A stretch of DNA of 33,120 nt from Planctomycetaceae bacterium (GCA_039680605.1 JBDKTA010000064.1:1-33120); one strand, 5' to 3'; counted from the first letter of the stretch, positions 1 to 8,614 are shown. Numbers and translations are program-made. The notes: generated by a model from the letters alone, not told the origin.

Positions 1-180
1 CAGACCTGCCATCGCGGCCTATCGCCCGGACTTCTCCCGCGGTCTACTCTCAACTTTCTACTCTCTGGCAGTCGTAACAGGTTGCAGATATATAAGCTGC
101 GGTGTGCCAGAAAAGAATGTCGCTCACCATCTTCCTCTGAGCCTGTGCGTCTGAGGATTTTGCTTCCGCGGGCCTGCCTT

Positions 181-423
181 GCCCCGTAGGGGCAAAGCGT
201 TCTCAGCCCAGGGCGCAGGGCTGAAGGCTGCGACAGCAGAATTCAGGCCAAGCCCTGGGTCCGGGTCCCCTCCGCATCGAGCCCCGTAGGGGCGGACGGA
301 ATCGTCTGCCATCATCACGGCCGCCCCGCCGGGGCTCATTGAATCCACGCATCATTCCCAGGGCTTGGGCGGCTTCGCTCGCCCCGCGCCCTGGGCTAAA
401 CACGAAGGCCCCTCTGGGGCCAA
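181..423. repeat. cluster of short GC-rich palindromes
   Basis: This non-coding stretch holds four copies of a 13-bp hairpin of the form GCCCC-NNN-GGGGC at 181-193, 281-293, 323-335 and 408-420. Two longer nested inverted pairs are also present: AGCCCAGGGC (205-214) with GCCCTGGGCT (388-397), and AGCCCTGGG (251-259) with CCCAGGGCT (357-365). It lies downstream of the minus-strand GH57 gene and could form a large folded 3' structure in its transcript. The ORFs that run across it are low-complexity translations of the palindromes. Nothing recognisable was seen in bases 1-180. Confidence 0.7.
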
Positions 424-483
424 AACGCATGAAGCATGGAGTATGCAAAACCTCTGCGTCTCCGTGTCGTGCTCTGCGTCGAC

Positions 484-1665
484 CTAGCTCGCCGCGGCGA
501 TGCGGGTGCGGACGTTGTCCAGGATGTTCATGTAGTTGATATACGCGTCGTAGGGGCTCTCGTACGGATTGAAGTACTTGTGTACGTCGCCGTCGGAAAA
601 CCACTTGGTACACATGTAATAGAAATGATCGCTCGTCTGCAGCCGCCGCCAGTCGTGGATCAGGTCCATATCGCCGGTGGCCAGCACCTCGTCGGCCAGG
701 GCGTACACGTCGTGCAGGGCGTTGGCCTGCATCGAGTTGCCCAGCCAGGCCGACAGGTCCCGCTCGGTGTCGGCCCAGGAGATCATGTGCGGCACGTCGA
801 TCTGACCGGAGGGCTCGTAGCGGTCCAGGGCCTGCGAGACGGTCTGGAAGTCGTTCTTGCCCCCGCTCATCACCTTGGCGGGCAGGGCGCGCAAAAAGTC
901 GAAGATCCCCGTGTCGGCCCACTGGTGCTCGCCGAAGGTCTCGTAGTCCATGAACAGGTTGCAGACGTATCCGCATCCGTTGATCTGGTCGACCCAGCGG
1001 GCGAACTTCTCTGTCGTCAGCGGCCATTCCGCCCATCCGCGGTTGGAGAAGCGAAAGGCGATATCGTCGCTGAGGCGGTAGTTCTTCATCATCAGCCGCA
1101 GGTGGTCGCAGTTGGGCGGGCGGTAGATGAAGTTGGGGCTGCGGAAGCCCAGGATGTGATCGGCCCCCTCGGTGAGGATCGCGTCGAAGCCCATGTCCTC
1201 GACCACGCGGGCCACGTCGTTGTTGTATGTCAGCTCGGTGTTGCGGAACACGCGAGGCCGCTGGCCGAACAGCTCCTCCACCAGCTCGCGATGCATCTTC
1301 GTCTGGGCGACGAACTCCTCGCGGTTGTACAGGAACGCCAGGCTGTGGTAGTACGTCTCGGCGATGAACTCGACGCAGCCGGTGTCGGCCAGCCGCTTGA
1401 AGCTGTCCAGCGCCTCGGGCGCCCAGCGGCGGAACTGGTCGATAACCGTGGCCGTCAGCGAGTAGCTCACGCGGAAGGCCCCGCCGTGACGCTCGATCAG
1501 CTCCTGCATGACGGCGTTGGCCGGCAGGTAGCACTTCTCGGCGACCTTCTTGCAGACGAACTCGTTATGCGTGTCGTCGAAATACGTCGGCGCGGTGTCG
1601 AAGATGGTGTAGCGTCGCAGGCGGTACGGCTGATGAACCTGAAAATAAAATACGATTGAAGCCAT
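484..1665 (-). CDS. glycoside hydrolase family 57 protein (alpha-amylase-like)
   Basis: This 393-aa protein is a GH57 retaining glycosidase acting on alpha-glucans such as starch or glycogen; exact specificity cannot be read. The N-terminus has the family motif HQPYR (11-15). The presumed nucleophile is Glu144 in RNTELTY, and the presumed acid/base is Asp240 in FMDYETFGEH. The length of about 390 residues matches the short single-domain GH57 alpha-amylases rather than the long amylopullulanases. No signal peptide is visible, so it is probably cytoplasmic and may process storage glucan. The start ATG is taken because the family begins with a short strand directly before HQP; the ribosome-binding site in front is weak. 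It stands alone here, with palindromic repeats on its 3' side and a tandem repeat on its 5' side. Confidence 0.9.
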   Translation of the reverse strand: MASIVFYFQVHQPYRLRRYTIFDTAPTYFDDTHNEFVCKKVAEKCYLPANAVMQELIERHGGAFRVSYSLTATVIDQFRRWAPEALDSFKRLADTGCVEFIAETYYHSLAFLYNREEFVAQTKMHRELVEELFGQRPRVFRNTELTYNNDVARVVEDMGFDAILTEGADHILGFRSPNFIYRPPNCDHLRLMMKNYRLSDDIAFRFSNRGWAEWPLTTEKFARWVDQINGCGYVCNLFMDYETFGEHQWADTGIFDFLRALPAKVMSGGKNDFQTVSQALDRYEPSGQIDVPHMISWADTERDLSAWLGNSMQANALHDVYALADEVLATGDMDLIHDWRRLQTSDHFYYMCTKWFSDGDVHKYFNPYESPYDAYINYMNILDNVRTRIAAAS

Positions 1666-1733
1666 AAGTACCTATATCGAAGATTCCGTCGCGCCAGGTC
1701 AAGGCAAAGTTCTTCGATTGCGGATTTGGTGCG

Positions 1734-2075
1734 GGGACGGGGAGTGCGGGATTACGCGGATTGAGAGGATTAAAACAAAGATGGAGACGGGCAACGGAGA
1801 CCACTTTCTTTCGTCCTCGTCCTCGTCCTCGTCGTCGGTTGTTTCTTCAGAGCCTGGGAACGGGGAGTGCGGGATTACACGGATTGAGAAGATTAAGAGG
1901 ATTAAAACAAAGATGGAGACGGGACCGGAGACCACTTCCTTTCGTCCTCGTCCTCGTCCTCGTCCTCGTCGTCGGTTGTTTCTTCAGAGCCTGGGGACGG
2001 GGAGAGCGGGCCCGCCCGCCGGAGCCTTGGCGAAGGCGGGATTACGCGGATTGAAGAGGATTAAGAGGATTAAGA
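1734..2075. repeat. imperfect tandem repeat, about 125-135 bp unit
   Basis: Two full units (about 1734-1857 and 1858-1993) and a partial third (about 1994-2075) follow each other. Each unit starts with a GGGACGGGGAG-like segment, continues through GCGGGATTAC and GGATTGA..GATTAA segments, and ends with a TCCTCGTC microsatellite and GTTTCTTCAGAGCCTGGG. Unit 3 lacks the microsatellite and carries a different GC-rich insert. The TCCTCGTC run is longer in unit 2, suggesting slippage. The Ser- or Arg-rich ORFs across it are simple-repeat artefacts. Unit 1 is preceded by GATTGCGGATTT (about 1717), part of another dispersed repeat in this window. Confidence 0.8.
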
Positions 2076-2268
2076 AATGGAGGGGCCAGCAGGTGGACCG
2101 CGTCTGGGTGCCACGCACAACTCCGTTGTGCGTGTCCCCGGCCGTGCGCATCGCGGAGGAACACTCAAATTGATCAGGGCGTGCTCCTGGCGGGCCAGCC
2201 CCGGTTATCCCCGAAGATTGAGGCGAAGAGTTGATAGACTACTGCTGACTGAGGAGAAGGAGTACTTG

Positions 2269-3330
2269 GTGATCTACCGCGTCTACATCGGCGGGTATAC
2301 CGGCCCGCAGAACAAGGGCATCACGGTCTGTGACCTGGATAGCCGCACGGGCAGGCTGAGCAACCCGCGTCTGGCGGCCGAAACGCCCAACCCTTCGTTT
2401 CTGGCGATCCATCCCGAAGGCAAGTTCCTCTATGCGGCCAACGAGCTCGATGGAGACGGTGCCGGCTGGGACAGGCTGACGGGGTTCGCCATCGATCCGG
2501 CGACGGGGTTCCTCGCCGAGATCAACCAGCATCCCTCCGGCGGGCTGGGGCCCTGCCACGTGTCGCTCGATCCGTCGGGGAAGGTCCTGCTGGCCGCCAA
2601 CTACGGCAGTGGAAGCATCTGTTCCGTGAGCGTGGATGATCAGGGGCGGATGGGCCCCGCGGGAACGGTCATTCAGCACCATGGCAGCGGCCCGGACCAC
2701 GAGCGGCAGGAAGGGCCCCATGCCCACGGCATCTATACCGACGCATCGGGCGCCTGGGCGCTGGCCGTCGATCTGGGTCTGGACCGGGTGCTCGTCTACG
2801 CCCTCGATGCCGCCGGCGGCACGATGGCGGCAGAGCCGGCATGCGTGGGCGTGGCGCCCGCGGGCGCAGGCCCCAGGCACCTTGCGTGGTCCAACGATGG
2901 CAGGCGGGTGTACGTGGTCAACGAGATGGCGGCCTCGGTGAGCGTGTTCGCGTGGGATGCGGCCGCGCCGGCGCTGACGGCAGTGCAGACGGTGAGCTGC
3001 TATCCGCGGGAGTATCGCGGAGCCAGATCGGCGGCAGAGGTGGTGCTGCATCCCGGCGGAAGATTCGTCTTCGTATCCAACCGCGGCGACAACAGCATCA
3101 CGACGATGGCCGTCGGGTCCGATGGGACGCTGAACGTGCATGCCTCATCGCCCTGCGGAGGCAAGTCGCCGCGGCACATCTTCCTGACCCCCGGCGCGGA
3201 GTGGATGCTGGTATCGAATCAGGACAGCGGCAACGTAGCCGTGATGAAGGTCAACGCCCAGACGGGGGCAATAGAACCGACAGGATCGCAGGTCCAGGTA
3301 AGCAAGGCAACATGTGCGATTGTGGCATGA
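2269..3330 (+). CDS. lactonase family protein (6-phosphogluconolactonase-like beta-propeller)
   Basis: This is a 353-aa seven-bladed beta-propeller of the YbhE/lactonase family, whose best known member hydrolyses 6-phosphogluconolactone in the pentose phosphate pathway. Diagnostic features are the opening VYIGGYT, the blade motifs NPSFLAIHPEGKFLYAANE, GPCHVSLDPSGKVLLAANYGSGS, GPRHLAWSNDGRRVYVVNE and HPGGRFVFVSNRGDNSI, and the late SPRHIFLTPGAEWMLVSNQDS. The reading frame is open upstream to 2077, but the GTG at 2269 is preferred because AAGGAG (2257-2262) sits 6 bases before it and the family starts exactly there. There is no signal peptide, so it is probably cytoplasmic. No operon partner is adjacent. 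Other members act on other sugar lactones, so the substrate is inference. Confidence 0.88.
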   Translation: MIYRVYIGGYTGPQNKGITVCDLDSRTGRLSNPRLAAETPNPSFLAIHPEGKFLYAANELDGDGAGWDRLTGFAIDPATGFLAEINQHPSGGLGPCHVSLDPSGKVLLAANYGSGSICSVSVDDQGRMGPAGTVIQHHGSGPDHERQEGPHAHGIYTDASGAWALAVDLGLDRVLVYALDAAGGTMAAEPACVGVAPAGAGPRHLAWSNDGRRVYVVNEMAASVSVFAWDAAAPALTAVQTVSCYPREYRGARSAAEVVLHPGGRFVFVSNRGDNSITTMAVGSDGTLNVHASSPCGGKSPRHIFLTPGAEWMLVSNQDSGNVAVMKVNAQTGAIEPTGSQVQVSKATCAIVA

Positions 3331-3433
3331 TCCGATAGCGGGCCTGTCGTCATTCCGCAGCCGGGCCCATCCACCTCGCTGAAGGATCCTTACAGTCAGC
3401 GACACGCACTCATCCCCCGTCGCCGTAAGGCGA

Positions 3434-3626
3434 CCCTGGAGTGCGGCGGCAGCGACGCCGCCCTGGATGTTTTTCGGACAAGTCAACCCGTCGTCATGCA
3501 CCGAGGCCGCAAGCCGCAGAAACCCCGGGCGCGCGACCTTCCTGTGCCAAAGTCTCCAGGCCTCTGAAATGGTGATTTCGAGACCAACAACAGCCAAGGC
3601 GGCGTCGCTGCCGCCGCACTCCAGGG
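3434..3626. repeat. 193-bp segment bounded by long inverted repeats
   Basis: The outer 29 bases, 3434-3462 and 3598-3626, are perfect reverse complements. The match continues inward for 7 more bases with two mismatches (to 3469 and 3591). Each arm carries the GGAGTGCGGCGGCAGC theme also seen, in variant form, at 25144 and 33036. The loop of about 120 bp has no convincing gene. Short ORFs across it are not supported. It fills most of the gap between the lactonase gene and the next gene. Confidence 0.75.
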
Positions 3627-3803
3627 GGCCCTCCCAGCCCCCTCAGAGGCAACCGATCTGTCTGCGATCTCACCCATTCATCATCTTTCACATGCCGTCT
3701 GCCACTTCACCCGAAACGGTTCCTGACTGACTCCTTTCTGACTGACTCCTTTGTTCACCGCCGAATACAACCCTACAACTCGCTGGGCCTCCACATTCGT
3801 CCA

Positions 3804-4835
3804 TTAGTCCGCGGGGTATGTGACAAGTAGCCAAGAAGGCGCCTGCTCTTTTGAAGGCGCAGGCGCCGTTGCGGCTGAGTCCTTTCGGATATGCAACTGG
3901 CAGTGAGCAGGCACTTCCATTCCGGCTAGGTGGACCCGACATTCTTTCTTGCCGTCGTCGCGAGTCTCCTTCACAATCTTGCCGTGAGACCTCAAGTACT
4001 CATAGCATTCGACCAGCGCCTTCTCATCGATATCTGGTCCCGAGACTATCCGGATAGTGGTCTGGTTTCCCTCTCTGGACAACTTGTGAAGGAGCTGCGT
4101 GACGGGGAGTCTGCGCTCACCGAATACAAGTATCGCGTTGGGAACATTCAGTAATACTTCCTCTGGGAGGTAAACCTCCCCCAGTTGTGATGCGTCGATA
4201 AACGTTGAGCCGGAAGAAAACGGGATGTTGCCGATGCTCCCTCCGTCCTTCATGGCCGGGGACGTTGTCGGCTTGGTGGTTGGCTTTTTGTTCTCATCCA
4301 CCTGCGGGGTCCAAAGGACAAGCTTCTTTACCCGGGCAGGAGGACGTACAGCATCAACCTCATCGTTCGGCAGTTCCACCAGTGGGACATAATAGTAATG
4401 GACATCATCATCCCACCCCGGAAACCTGAGCAGACCAGCATAATTGGAGCCAGACTCGCACGGCGATCTCTTAGCTTTGTCCAGAATGTAAGAGCAAAGG
4501 TCAGACAGCAGTCTTTGATTCTTCTCGTCATCGAATGGGCCTACTTCCAGCCGTGCCTGCCTGACAATTCCATCCTTCAACGTGTACTGGACTCCGAGGC
4601 ACTTGATCGCGCTCTCTTTCCACCGCAACGTCGGCTCGACAATGGTCGCCCTTGTCTCGCCCAAAGGATAGAACGGTGCATAATGGGCCACCGCGCGGGG
4701 GCTTTGATTGCGGGCCATGTGAATACCGCAAAGCCGTTCCGGCGGGTCGGCAACCATCGGCAACCGTTCCTGTGCCAATCCTGCTACGCATATGCCTATC
4801 GCCACGGAAACGCACCGGATAAAGACCCTAAGCAT
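3804..4835 (-). CDS. exported protein of unknown function
   Basis: This 343-aa protein is not recognised. The first 20 residues (MLRVFIRC..AIGICVAGLA) form a Sec-type signal peptide, so it is probably exported to the periplasm or cell surface. The middle part is followed by a Lys/Thr/Pro linker (NKKPTTKPTTSP, about 185-195). Residues about 225-295 (LPEEVLLNVPNAILVFGERRLPVTQLLHKL...IVSGPDIDEKALVECYEYLRSHG) have the strand-helix-strand rhythm of the ExbD/TolR periplasmic domain. This is a faint resemblance only, and there is no ExbD-type N-terminal membrane anchor beyond the signal. The ATG is supported by AGGAGG about 10 bases upstream. A doubtful small ORF ends 14 bases before it on the same strand. 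Confidence 0.75.
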   Translation of the reverse strand: MLRVFIRCVSVAIGICVAGLAQERLPMVADPPERLCGIHMARNQSPRAVAHYAPFYPLGETRATIVEPTLRWKESAIKCLGVQYTLKDGIVRQARLEVGPFDDEKNQRLLSDLCSYILDKAKRSPCESGSNYAGLLRFPGWDDDVHYYYVPLVELPNDEVDAVRPPARVKKLVLWTPQVDENKKPTTKPTTSPAMKDGGSIGNIPFSSGSTFIDASQLGEVYLPEEVLLNVPNAILVFGERRLPVTQLLHKLSREGNQTTIRIVSGPDIDEKALVECYEYLRSHGKIVKETRDDGKKECRVHLAGMEVPAHCQLHIRKDSAATAPAPSKEQAPSWLLVTYPAD

Positions 4836-4849
4836 TCCTTTTGCTCCTC

Positions 4850-5050
4850 CTACGGATTCGTCGAACTGCCCAGGCGGGTTTCCAGAACCTGCCGGGCCTC
4901 ATTGAAGTACGCATAGTGCGGCCGCCCCGAGACCTTCAACTGACAGTCGTAATCCCACTCGGCGACGATCCGCCGGTCCAGGCGGCGGCCGATCCGCCAC
5001 CGGCCCGCCCGCCAGCCCACTGCCGCCGAATTGTCTGCCACTTCAACCAT
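4850..5050 (-). CDS. small ORF of unknown function, doubtful
   Basis: A 66-aa ORF ends 14 bases before the start of the exported protein and could be its operon partner. Its product has no recognisable motif; a basic, Trp-containing middle (VGWRAGRWRIGRRLDRR) is followed by VSGRPHYAYFNEARQVLE. Only a weak ribosome-binding site precedes the ATG. The opening MVEVADN resembles the opening MVEIVDN of the next ORF upstream, so the two may be diverged fragments of one older gene. It may equally be chance. Confidence 0.3.
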   Translation of the reverse strand: MVEVADNSAAVGWRAGRWRIGRRLDRRIVAEWDYDCQLKVSGRPHYAYFNEARQVLETRLGSSTNP

Positions 5051-5108
5051 TCATCACTTCTCGCTCACCGCTTCACCCGAAAAGGGTCCTGTCCCGAATG
5101 GCACTTCC

Positions 5109-5324
5109 TTAAGCTACCAGGCGGTCATGCCATTCTTTGCGGGTGATGGTTAGTCTTGAGGTAAAGGGGTCAGAGGTAAAGGGGTCAGGTACATTTGTTT
5201 GGCCCGGCGGCGGCGTGCCGGCCGTCTCCAGGTCCCCGTCGCCATCGTCCTTCCAGACCTCCTTGATCCGGTTCCAGGCGTCGTAGACGTCGTGCGAGGC
5301 CAGATTGTCCACAATCTCAACCAT
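5109..5324 (-). CDS. small ORF of unknown function, doubtful or remnant
   Basis: This 71-aa ORF begins MVEIVDNLASHDVYDAWNRI and has protein-like composition (EVWKDDGDGDLETAG) in its first half. The second half is translated from a short duplicated sequence (GTAAAGGGGTCAG twice at about 5160-5187), giving the artificial repeat DPFTSDPFTS. No ribosome-binding site is visible. The likely reading is a gene remnant whose 3' end has been overwritten by repeat sequence. Confidence 0.25.
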   Translation of the reverse strand: MVEIVDNLASHDVYDAWNRIKEVWKDDGDGDLETAGTPPPGQTNVPDPFTSDPFTSRLTITRKEWHDRLVA

Positions 5325-5510
5325 ACGTCCGAGGGCGCCTTTTGTGTCTTCAACATGCCGGCTGTATTTGAGACGAAGGAGCGGCGGATTTCTTCTGAAA
5401 AAGTTGAGAATATTTTCATCGGGAAAAGATTTGCACGAAGGGCACTAAAGAGCCCGGCGCGGCCTGTGGCCGCAACCAAAGTCGACGTTGCCGCCGCCGA
5501 CGCCATTACC

Positions 5511-5714
5511 AGTTTCGTCGGCCGCCGTCGCCGTGGGACCCCAGGCCCAAAGCCGGCCCCGCGATGACGTCCGTTTGGGGCCTGCCTGCGGCAGGCAGGC
5601 CTGCCCAGAACGCCGGCGGCCTTGGTCGTGCTGTGCCCAATCGTCGGAGCCTCTCTGCCGGAAGCCCAAAGCGATAAACTCGCCCCGCGCCTGAAATAAA
5701 CGTTGCGGTCATGG
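5511..5714. repeat. dispersed repeat of about 200 bp (copy A)
   Basis: This intergenic sequence is closely related, in the same orientation, to 25456-25640. Shared blocks include GCCGCCGTCGCCGT, GGACCCCAGGCCC, CCGTTTGGGGCCTGCC, GCCGGAAGCCCAAAGCGATAA and ATAAACGTTGCGGT. Copy A has an extra 20-bp palindromic insert (CCTGCCTGCGGCAGGCAGG, about 5580-5600). The repeat lies in a gene-free gap from 5325 to 6060. That gap also contains a CTTTGTGGTCTTTGTGCTCTC-like repeat (about 5777-5800) and an ACGCGCGGGGCAAGCCCCGC element (about 5895-5925) shared with 22701-22730. Confidence 0.75.
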
Positions 5715-6003
5715 AAAATCCTTTGCGGAACAAAGAAAGAAATAATGGTACGAAGAGGTGCAATCCAGAAAAGCCTTTGTGGTCTTTGTGCTCTCTGTGG
5801 CAAGCTTGTTTCTGGTTTCGGGTACACCGAAGGTTCATGTTCGACTGTGATTGGCCAGCGATCATGGAACATGTCCTTGGCCACGTCGCGCGGCAAAACG
5901 CGCGGGGCAAGCCCCGCCGCTAACGATCGACCACGGTTATTGCGCCGGAGGCTGTTCTCGTACTGGAAAGCACTGGTCGAAGGACCATTAGGGAATAGCA
6001 ATT

Positions 6004-6055
6004 GCTTACCTTCCCCGAAAGTAGCTGTGAAAAGTACAACAAAGTGCAAGGAAGT
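6004..6055. repeat. 52-bp perfect dispersed inverted repeat (copy A)
   Basis: All 52 bases are the exact reverse complement of 25331-25382, over 19 kb away. The copy ends 5 bp from the stop codon of the sigma-54 activator gene. The copies keep company with the pair of about 200-bp repeats but in the opposite relative orientation, so the two modules were mobilised or rearranged separately. Confidence 0.85.
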
Positions 6056-6060
6056 GGAAG

Positions 6061-7014
6061 TCAGGCCATGTTGTACAGGTCGAGCTTTCGCAGGAGGGTG
6101 GCGCGGTTGATGTCCAGGATGCGGGCGGCCTGCGAACGGTTGTTGGCGGTGGCCTTGAGGGCTCGGGCGATGGCCATGCGTTCGGCCTGTTCGATGGTCA
6201 TCACTGCCGCCGGGGCCTCGGCGGCTTGAGCGGCGGTCGGGTCCTGCTGGGAGATCAGCGCCTGGGCGAGCGTCTGGGCGTCTTGCCCCGTGGCGTAGAG
6301 GCGCTCGACCCAGCTCGACAGCTCGCGGATATTGCCCGGCCAGTTGTACGCCGCCAGCACCGCGCGAACGGCCGACCCGACATGCATCGCCGGTCGCTGG
6401 TACCGCACGGCGCAGCGCTGGCGGAAATAATCCAGCAGCGGCTCGATGTCTTCCTTGCGCTCGCGCAGGGGCAGCAGTCGCAGGCAGACGACGTTGAGGC
6501 GGTGGAACAGGTCGGTGCGGAACTTGCCTGCCGCCACTTCCTGGGCCAGGCTGCGATTGGTCGCGGCGACGAATCGCGTGTCGACCTTGGCCGGCGCGGT
6601 GCTGCCGACGGCCATCACTTCGCCGTCCTGGAGCACGCGCAGGAGCTTGGGCTGGAGGTTGATGGGGATCTCGCCGACTTCGTCCAGGAAAAGTGTTCCG
6701 CCTTCGGCGCTGCGGACGAGTCCGAGCATGGCCTGGTCGGCGCCGGTGAATGCCCCGCGAACATGACCGAAGAACTGGCTCTCGAACAGCGTCTCGCTGA
6801 TCCCGGCGCAGTTGGTGGGAATGAACGGGCTGGCGCTGCGGGGGCTCTTCTGATGCAGCCGCCGGGCGACCAGCTCCTTGCCGGTTCCGCTTTCGCCTTC
6901 GATCAGCACGCAGCAATCGCTCTTGGCGACCATGTCGATCAGTTCGGTCACCTGGCGCATCGCCGGCGAAATCGAGATCATTTCAGGTTCAGGTAATTTT
7001 ACCCTGGAGCTCAT
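6061..7014 (-). CDS. sigma-54-dependent transcriptional activator without receiver domain
   Basis: This 317-aa protein is an AAA+ activator of sigma-54 RNA polymerase. Walker A is GESGTGKE (40-47), the sigma-54 contact loop is GAFTGA (87-92) and Walker B is GGTLFLDEVGE (105-115). RTDLFHRLNV and YNWPGNIREL follow as expected for the sensor regions. A Fis-type helix-turn-helix closes the protein (ARALKATANNRSQAARILDI..LLRKL). There is almost nothing before the AAA+ domain, so no receiver, PAS or GAF input domain is present and control must come from a partner or from expression. The ATG at 7014 is chosen; an in-frame TTG at 7047 is possible. GTCCGG-N7-CCGGAC at 7030-7048 just upstream could be an operator. 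Targets are unknown, and no clear -24/-12 site was found nearby. Confidence 0.92.
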   Translation of the reverse strand: MSSRVKLPEPEMISISPAMRQVTELIDMVAKSDCCVLIEGESGTGKELVARRLHQKSPRSASPFIPTNCAGISETLFESQFFGHVRGAFTGADQAMLGLVRSAEGGTLFLDEVGEIPINLQPKLLRVLQDGEVMAVGSTAPAKVDTRFVAATNRSLAQEVAAGKFRTDLFHRLNVVCLRLLPLRERKEDIEPLLDYFRQRCAVRYQRPAMHVGSAVRAVLAAYNWPGNIRELSSWVERLYATGQDAQTLAQALISQQDPTAAQAAEAPAAVMTIEQAERMAIARALKATANNRSQAARILDINRATLLRKLDLYNMA

Positions 7015-7236
7015 TATCGGCCGCCTGTCCGGATAGTTACCGGACAATCAGGACCCAAGCCGGGATCCCGCGGCCTCCAGTTCCTCTGCTACCTAAGCGA
7101 ACAGATGTGCTTCCTCGCATTCCCGTCCGTGGGACGCCTCTCCGACGATTAAGTATATCACAGAGCCCCATGCTGTAAAGGCACAAAACCGGGTTTTTCG
7201 CTGTTTTCCATGGACGCACCGACGTGACAAAGAAAA

Positions 7237-7268
7237 GGCCGGAAGGACGCGTTGCCGCCCTTCCGGCC
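7237..7268 (-). terminator. Rho-independent terminator of the PQQ-propeller gene
   Basis: On the minus strand a stem of GGCCGGAAGG paired with CCTTCCGGCC encloses a 12-base loop and is followed by TTTTCTTT. It lies 24-55 bases after the stop codon of the gene at 7292-8515. Confidence 0.8.
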
Positions 7269-7291
7269 CTGAATCCATGCACTATGCCGCG

Positions 7292-8515
7292 TTATTGAGC
7301 CTTGATGGAATAGACGTACAGAGTGTCGTCGTAGCGAAGCAGCAGAGAGCCGTTGGTGACGACGGGGTGGGCCCAGCTCGGGCCCTTCCCGGCGACCTGG
7401 ATCTTGCCGGTGATCTTGAGGCCTTCCGGCGAGGCCGCTGCCAGGGCGGCCTGTCCGTCCTTTTCGCCGAAGAGATACAGCATGCCGTCGGCCCAGATCA
7501 GGGAGCCTTTGCCCACGGCGGGGTGCTTCCACTTGGTCTTGCCGCTGGCCAACTCGATGCAACTGACGCCGCCGCCATTGTCGCCATAGACATGACCGCC
7601 GTCGAGCACGAACCCGCCGTGATGGCAGACCATGTCCTTGCTGCGGTACGCCTCGGTGGCTGTCACCTTGCCGTCGGCGACATCGAGCTTCAGGCACACT
7701 GCGCCCCTGCCGTATCCCACCGCCCAGAACAGATACCCGTCCGAGAACATCGGGGAGGGGCAATTGGCCGTGTTGCCTGCGGCGAAATCGTTTGTCCAGA
7801 GCGTCTTGCCGGTCTTGGCGTCGACGCCGATGAGACCGCCGGCCGTGCCGTTGATGATCATCGACACGCCCTTGTACTCGACGGCGATGGCCGAGCAGTA
7901 ATGCGCGGCGCCGAACTTTTCCGACTGCCAGATATTCTTGCCGGTCTTCTTGTTCAAGGCCACCATGCACGCCGTGCCGCCGGGGGTGACGACGGCCATC
8001 TCGCCCGTCACCAGCACCGATTCGGCAAAACCCCAGTGGGGTTTCTTGCCGGCGAACTCGCTGAAGTTGCGCGTCCAGACTTTTTCGCCGGTCTTGGCGT
8101 CGCAGCAGACGACCAAGCCCGACCCGGCGACGAGGTACAGCTTGCCGTCGTCATAGGTCGCCGAAGAGCGGGCGCCCGGCCAGGAGGTCTTGAACGCCGG
8201 ACCGACGACCTTGCTCCAGAGCTTCTTGCCCTGGGTGTCCAGGCAGGTCAGCACCAAGTCGTCGCCCTTGTCGCCGGTGATGTAGATCTTGCCGTCGACC
8301 CAGGTCGGGCTGGAGTAGCCTGACCCGATCCCCTGGGCCTTCCACAGCAGCTTGGGACCGCCGGCGGGCCATTCCTTGAGCAGGCCCGTGTCGGTGCTGC
8401 GCTTGTCGCGCTGCGGTCCCGACCAGCAGGGCCAGTCGGCCCGGGCAAGGGTCCATCCGGACAAGACGATAGCCGCCGCAACCACCGCCGCCGCCAATTT
8501 GCATTTCCGTGTCAT
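7292..8515 (-). CDS. exported PQQ-type beta-propeller repeat protein
   Basis: This 407-aa protein has a Sec signal peptide (MTRKCKLAAAVVAAAIVLSG..ARA) and then repeated PQQ/quinoprotein propeller blades. Examples are LTCLDTQGKKLWSKVV, VCCDAKTGEKVWTRNF, VALNKKTGKNIWQSE, IGVDAKTGKTLWTND and IELASGKTKWKHP. The overall plan resembles BamB and the planctomycete PQQ-like proteins of the periplasm. The fold does not prove PQQ binding or enzyme activity, and many members are structural or binding proteins. The ATG at 8515 is chosen because AAAGGA stands 6 bases upstream; a TTG two codons earlier is less likely. A terminator follows the gene. It is divergent from the PEP-CTERM gene at 8707, so the gap between holds promoters for both. 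Confidence 0.9.
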   Translation of the reverse strand: MTRKCKLAAAVVAAAIVLSGWTLARADWPCWSGPQRDKRSTDTGLLKEWPAGGPKLLWKAQGIGSGYSSPTWVDGKIYITGDKGDDLVLTCLDTQGKKLWSKVVGPAFKTSWPGARSSATYDDGKLYLVAGSGLVVCCDAKTGEKVWTRNFSEFAGKKPHWGFAESVLVTGEMAVVTPGGTACMVALNKKTGKNIWQSEKFGAAHYCSAIAVEYKGVSMIINGTAGGLIGVDAKTGKTLWTNDFAAGNTANCPSPMFSDGYLFWAVGYGRGAVCLKLDVADGKVTATEAYRSKDMVCHHGGFVLDGGHVYGDNGGGVSCIELASGKTKWKHPAVGKGSLIWADGMLYLFGEKDGQAALAAASPEGLKITGKIQVAGKGPSWAHPVVTNGSLLLRYDDTLYVYSIKAQ

Positions 8516-8614
8516 AAACAATCCTTTAGTGAAGCCCCTGGGGGCGACGGAATTGTACCAGTTGCCCCGCCAATAATCTACGTGCTCCTACGGCGGAATC
8601 TCCCGGAATTAGTA

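Noticed and set aside
203-1534. 443-aa minus-strand and 407-aa plus-strand ORFs overlapping the GH57 gene
   Set aside because: Both are out of frame with a gene that has complete GH57 catalytic motifs.
1734-2075. CRISPR array
   Set aside because: The units are about 125 bp, imperfect and without unique spacers; no cas genes are in the window.
1718-2173. Ser-rich and Arg-rich ORFs in the tandem repeat
   Set aside because: They are translations of a TCCTCGTC microsatellite and carry no protein-like pattern.
2077-2268. Extension of the lactonase gene upstream of the GTG at 2269
   Set aside because: The extra residues are translated repeat sequence, and the good ribosome-binding site points to 2269.
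5150-6916. 588-aa minus-strand ORF across the sigma-54 activator and the repeat gap
   Set aside because: It is out of frame with the activator gene and runs through dispersed repeats.
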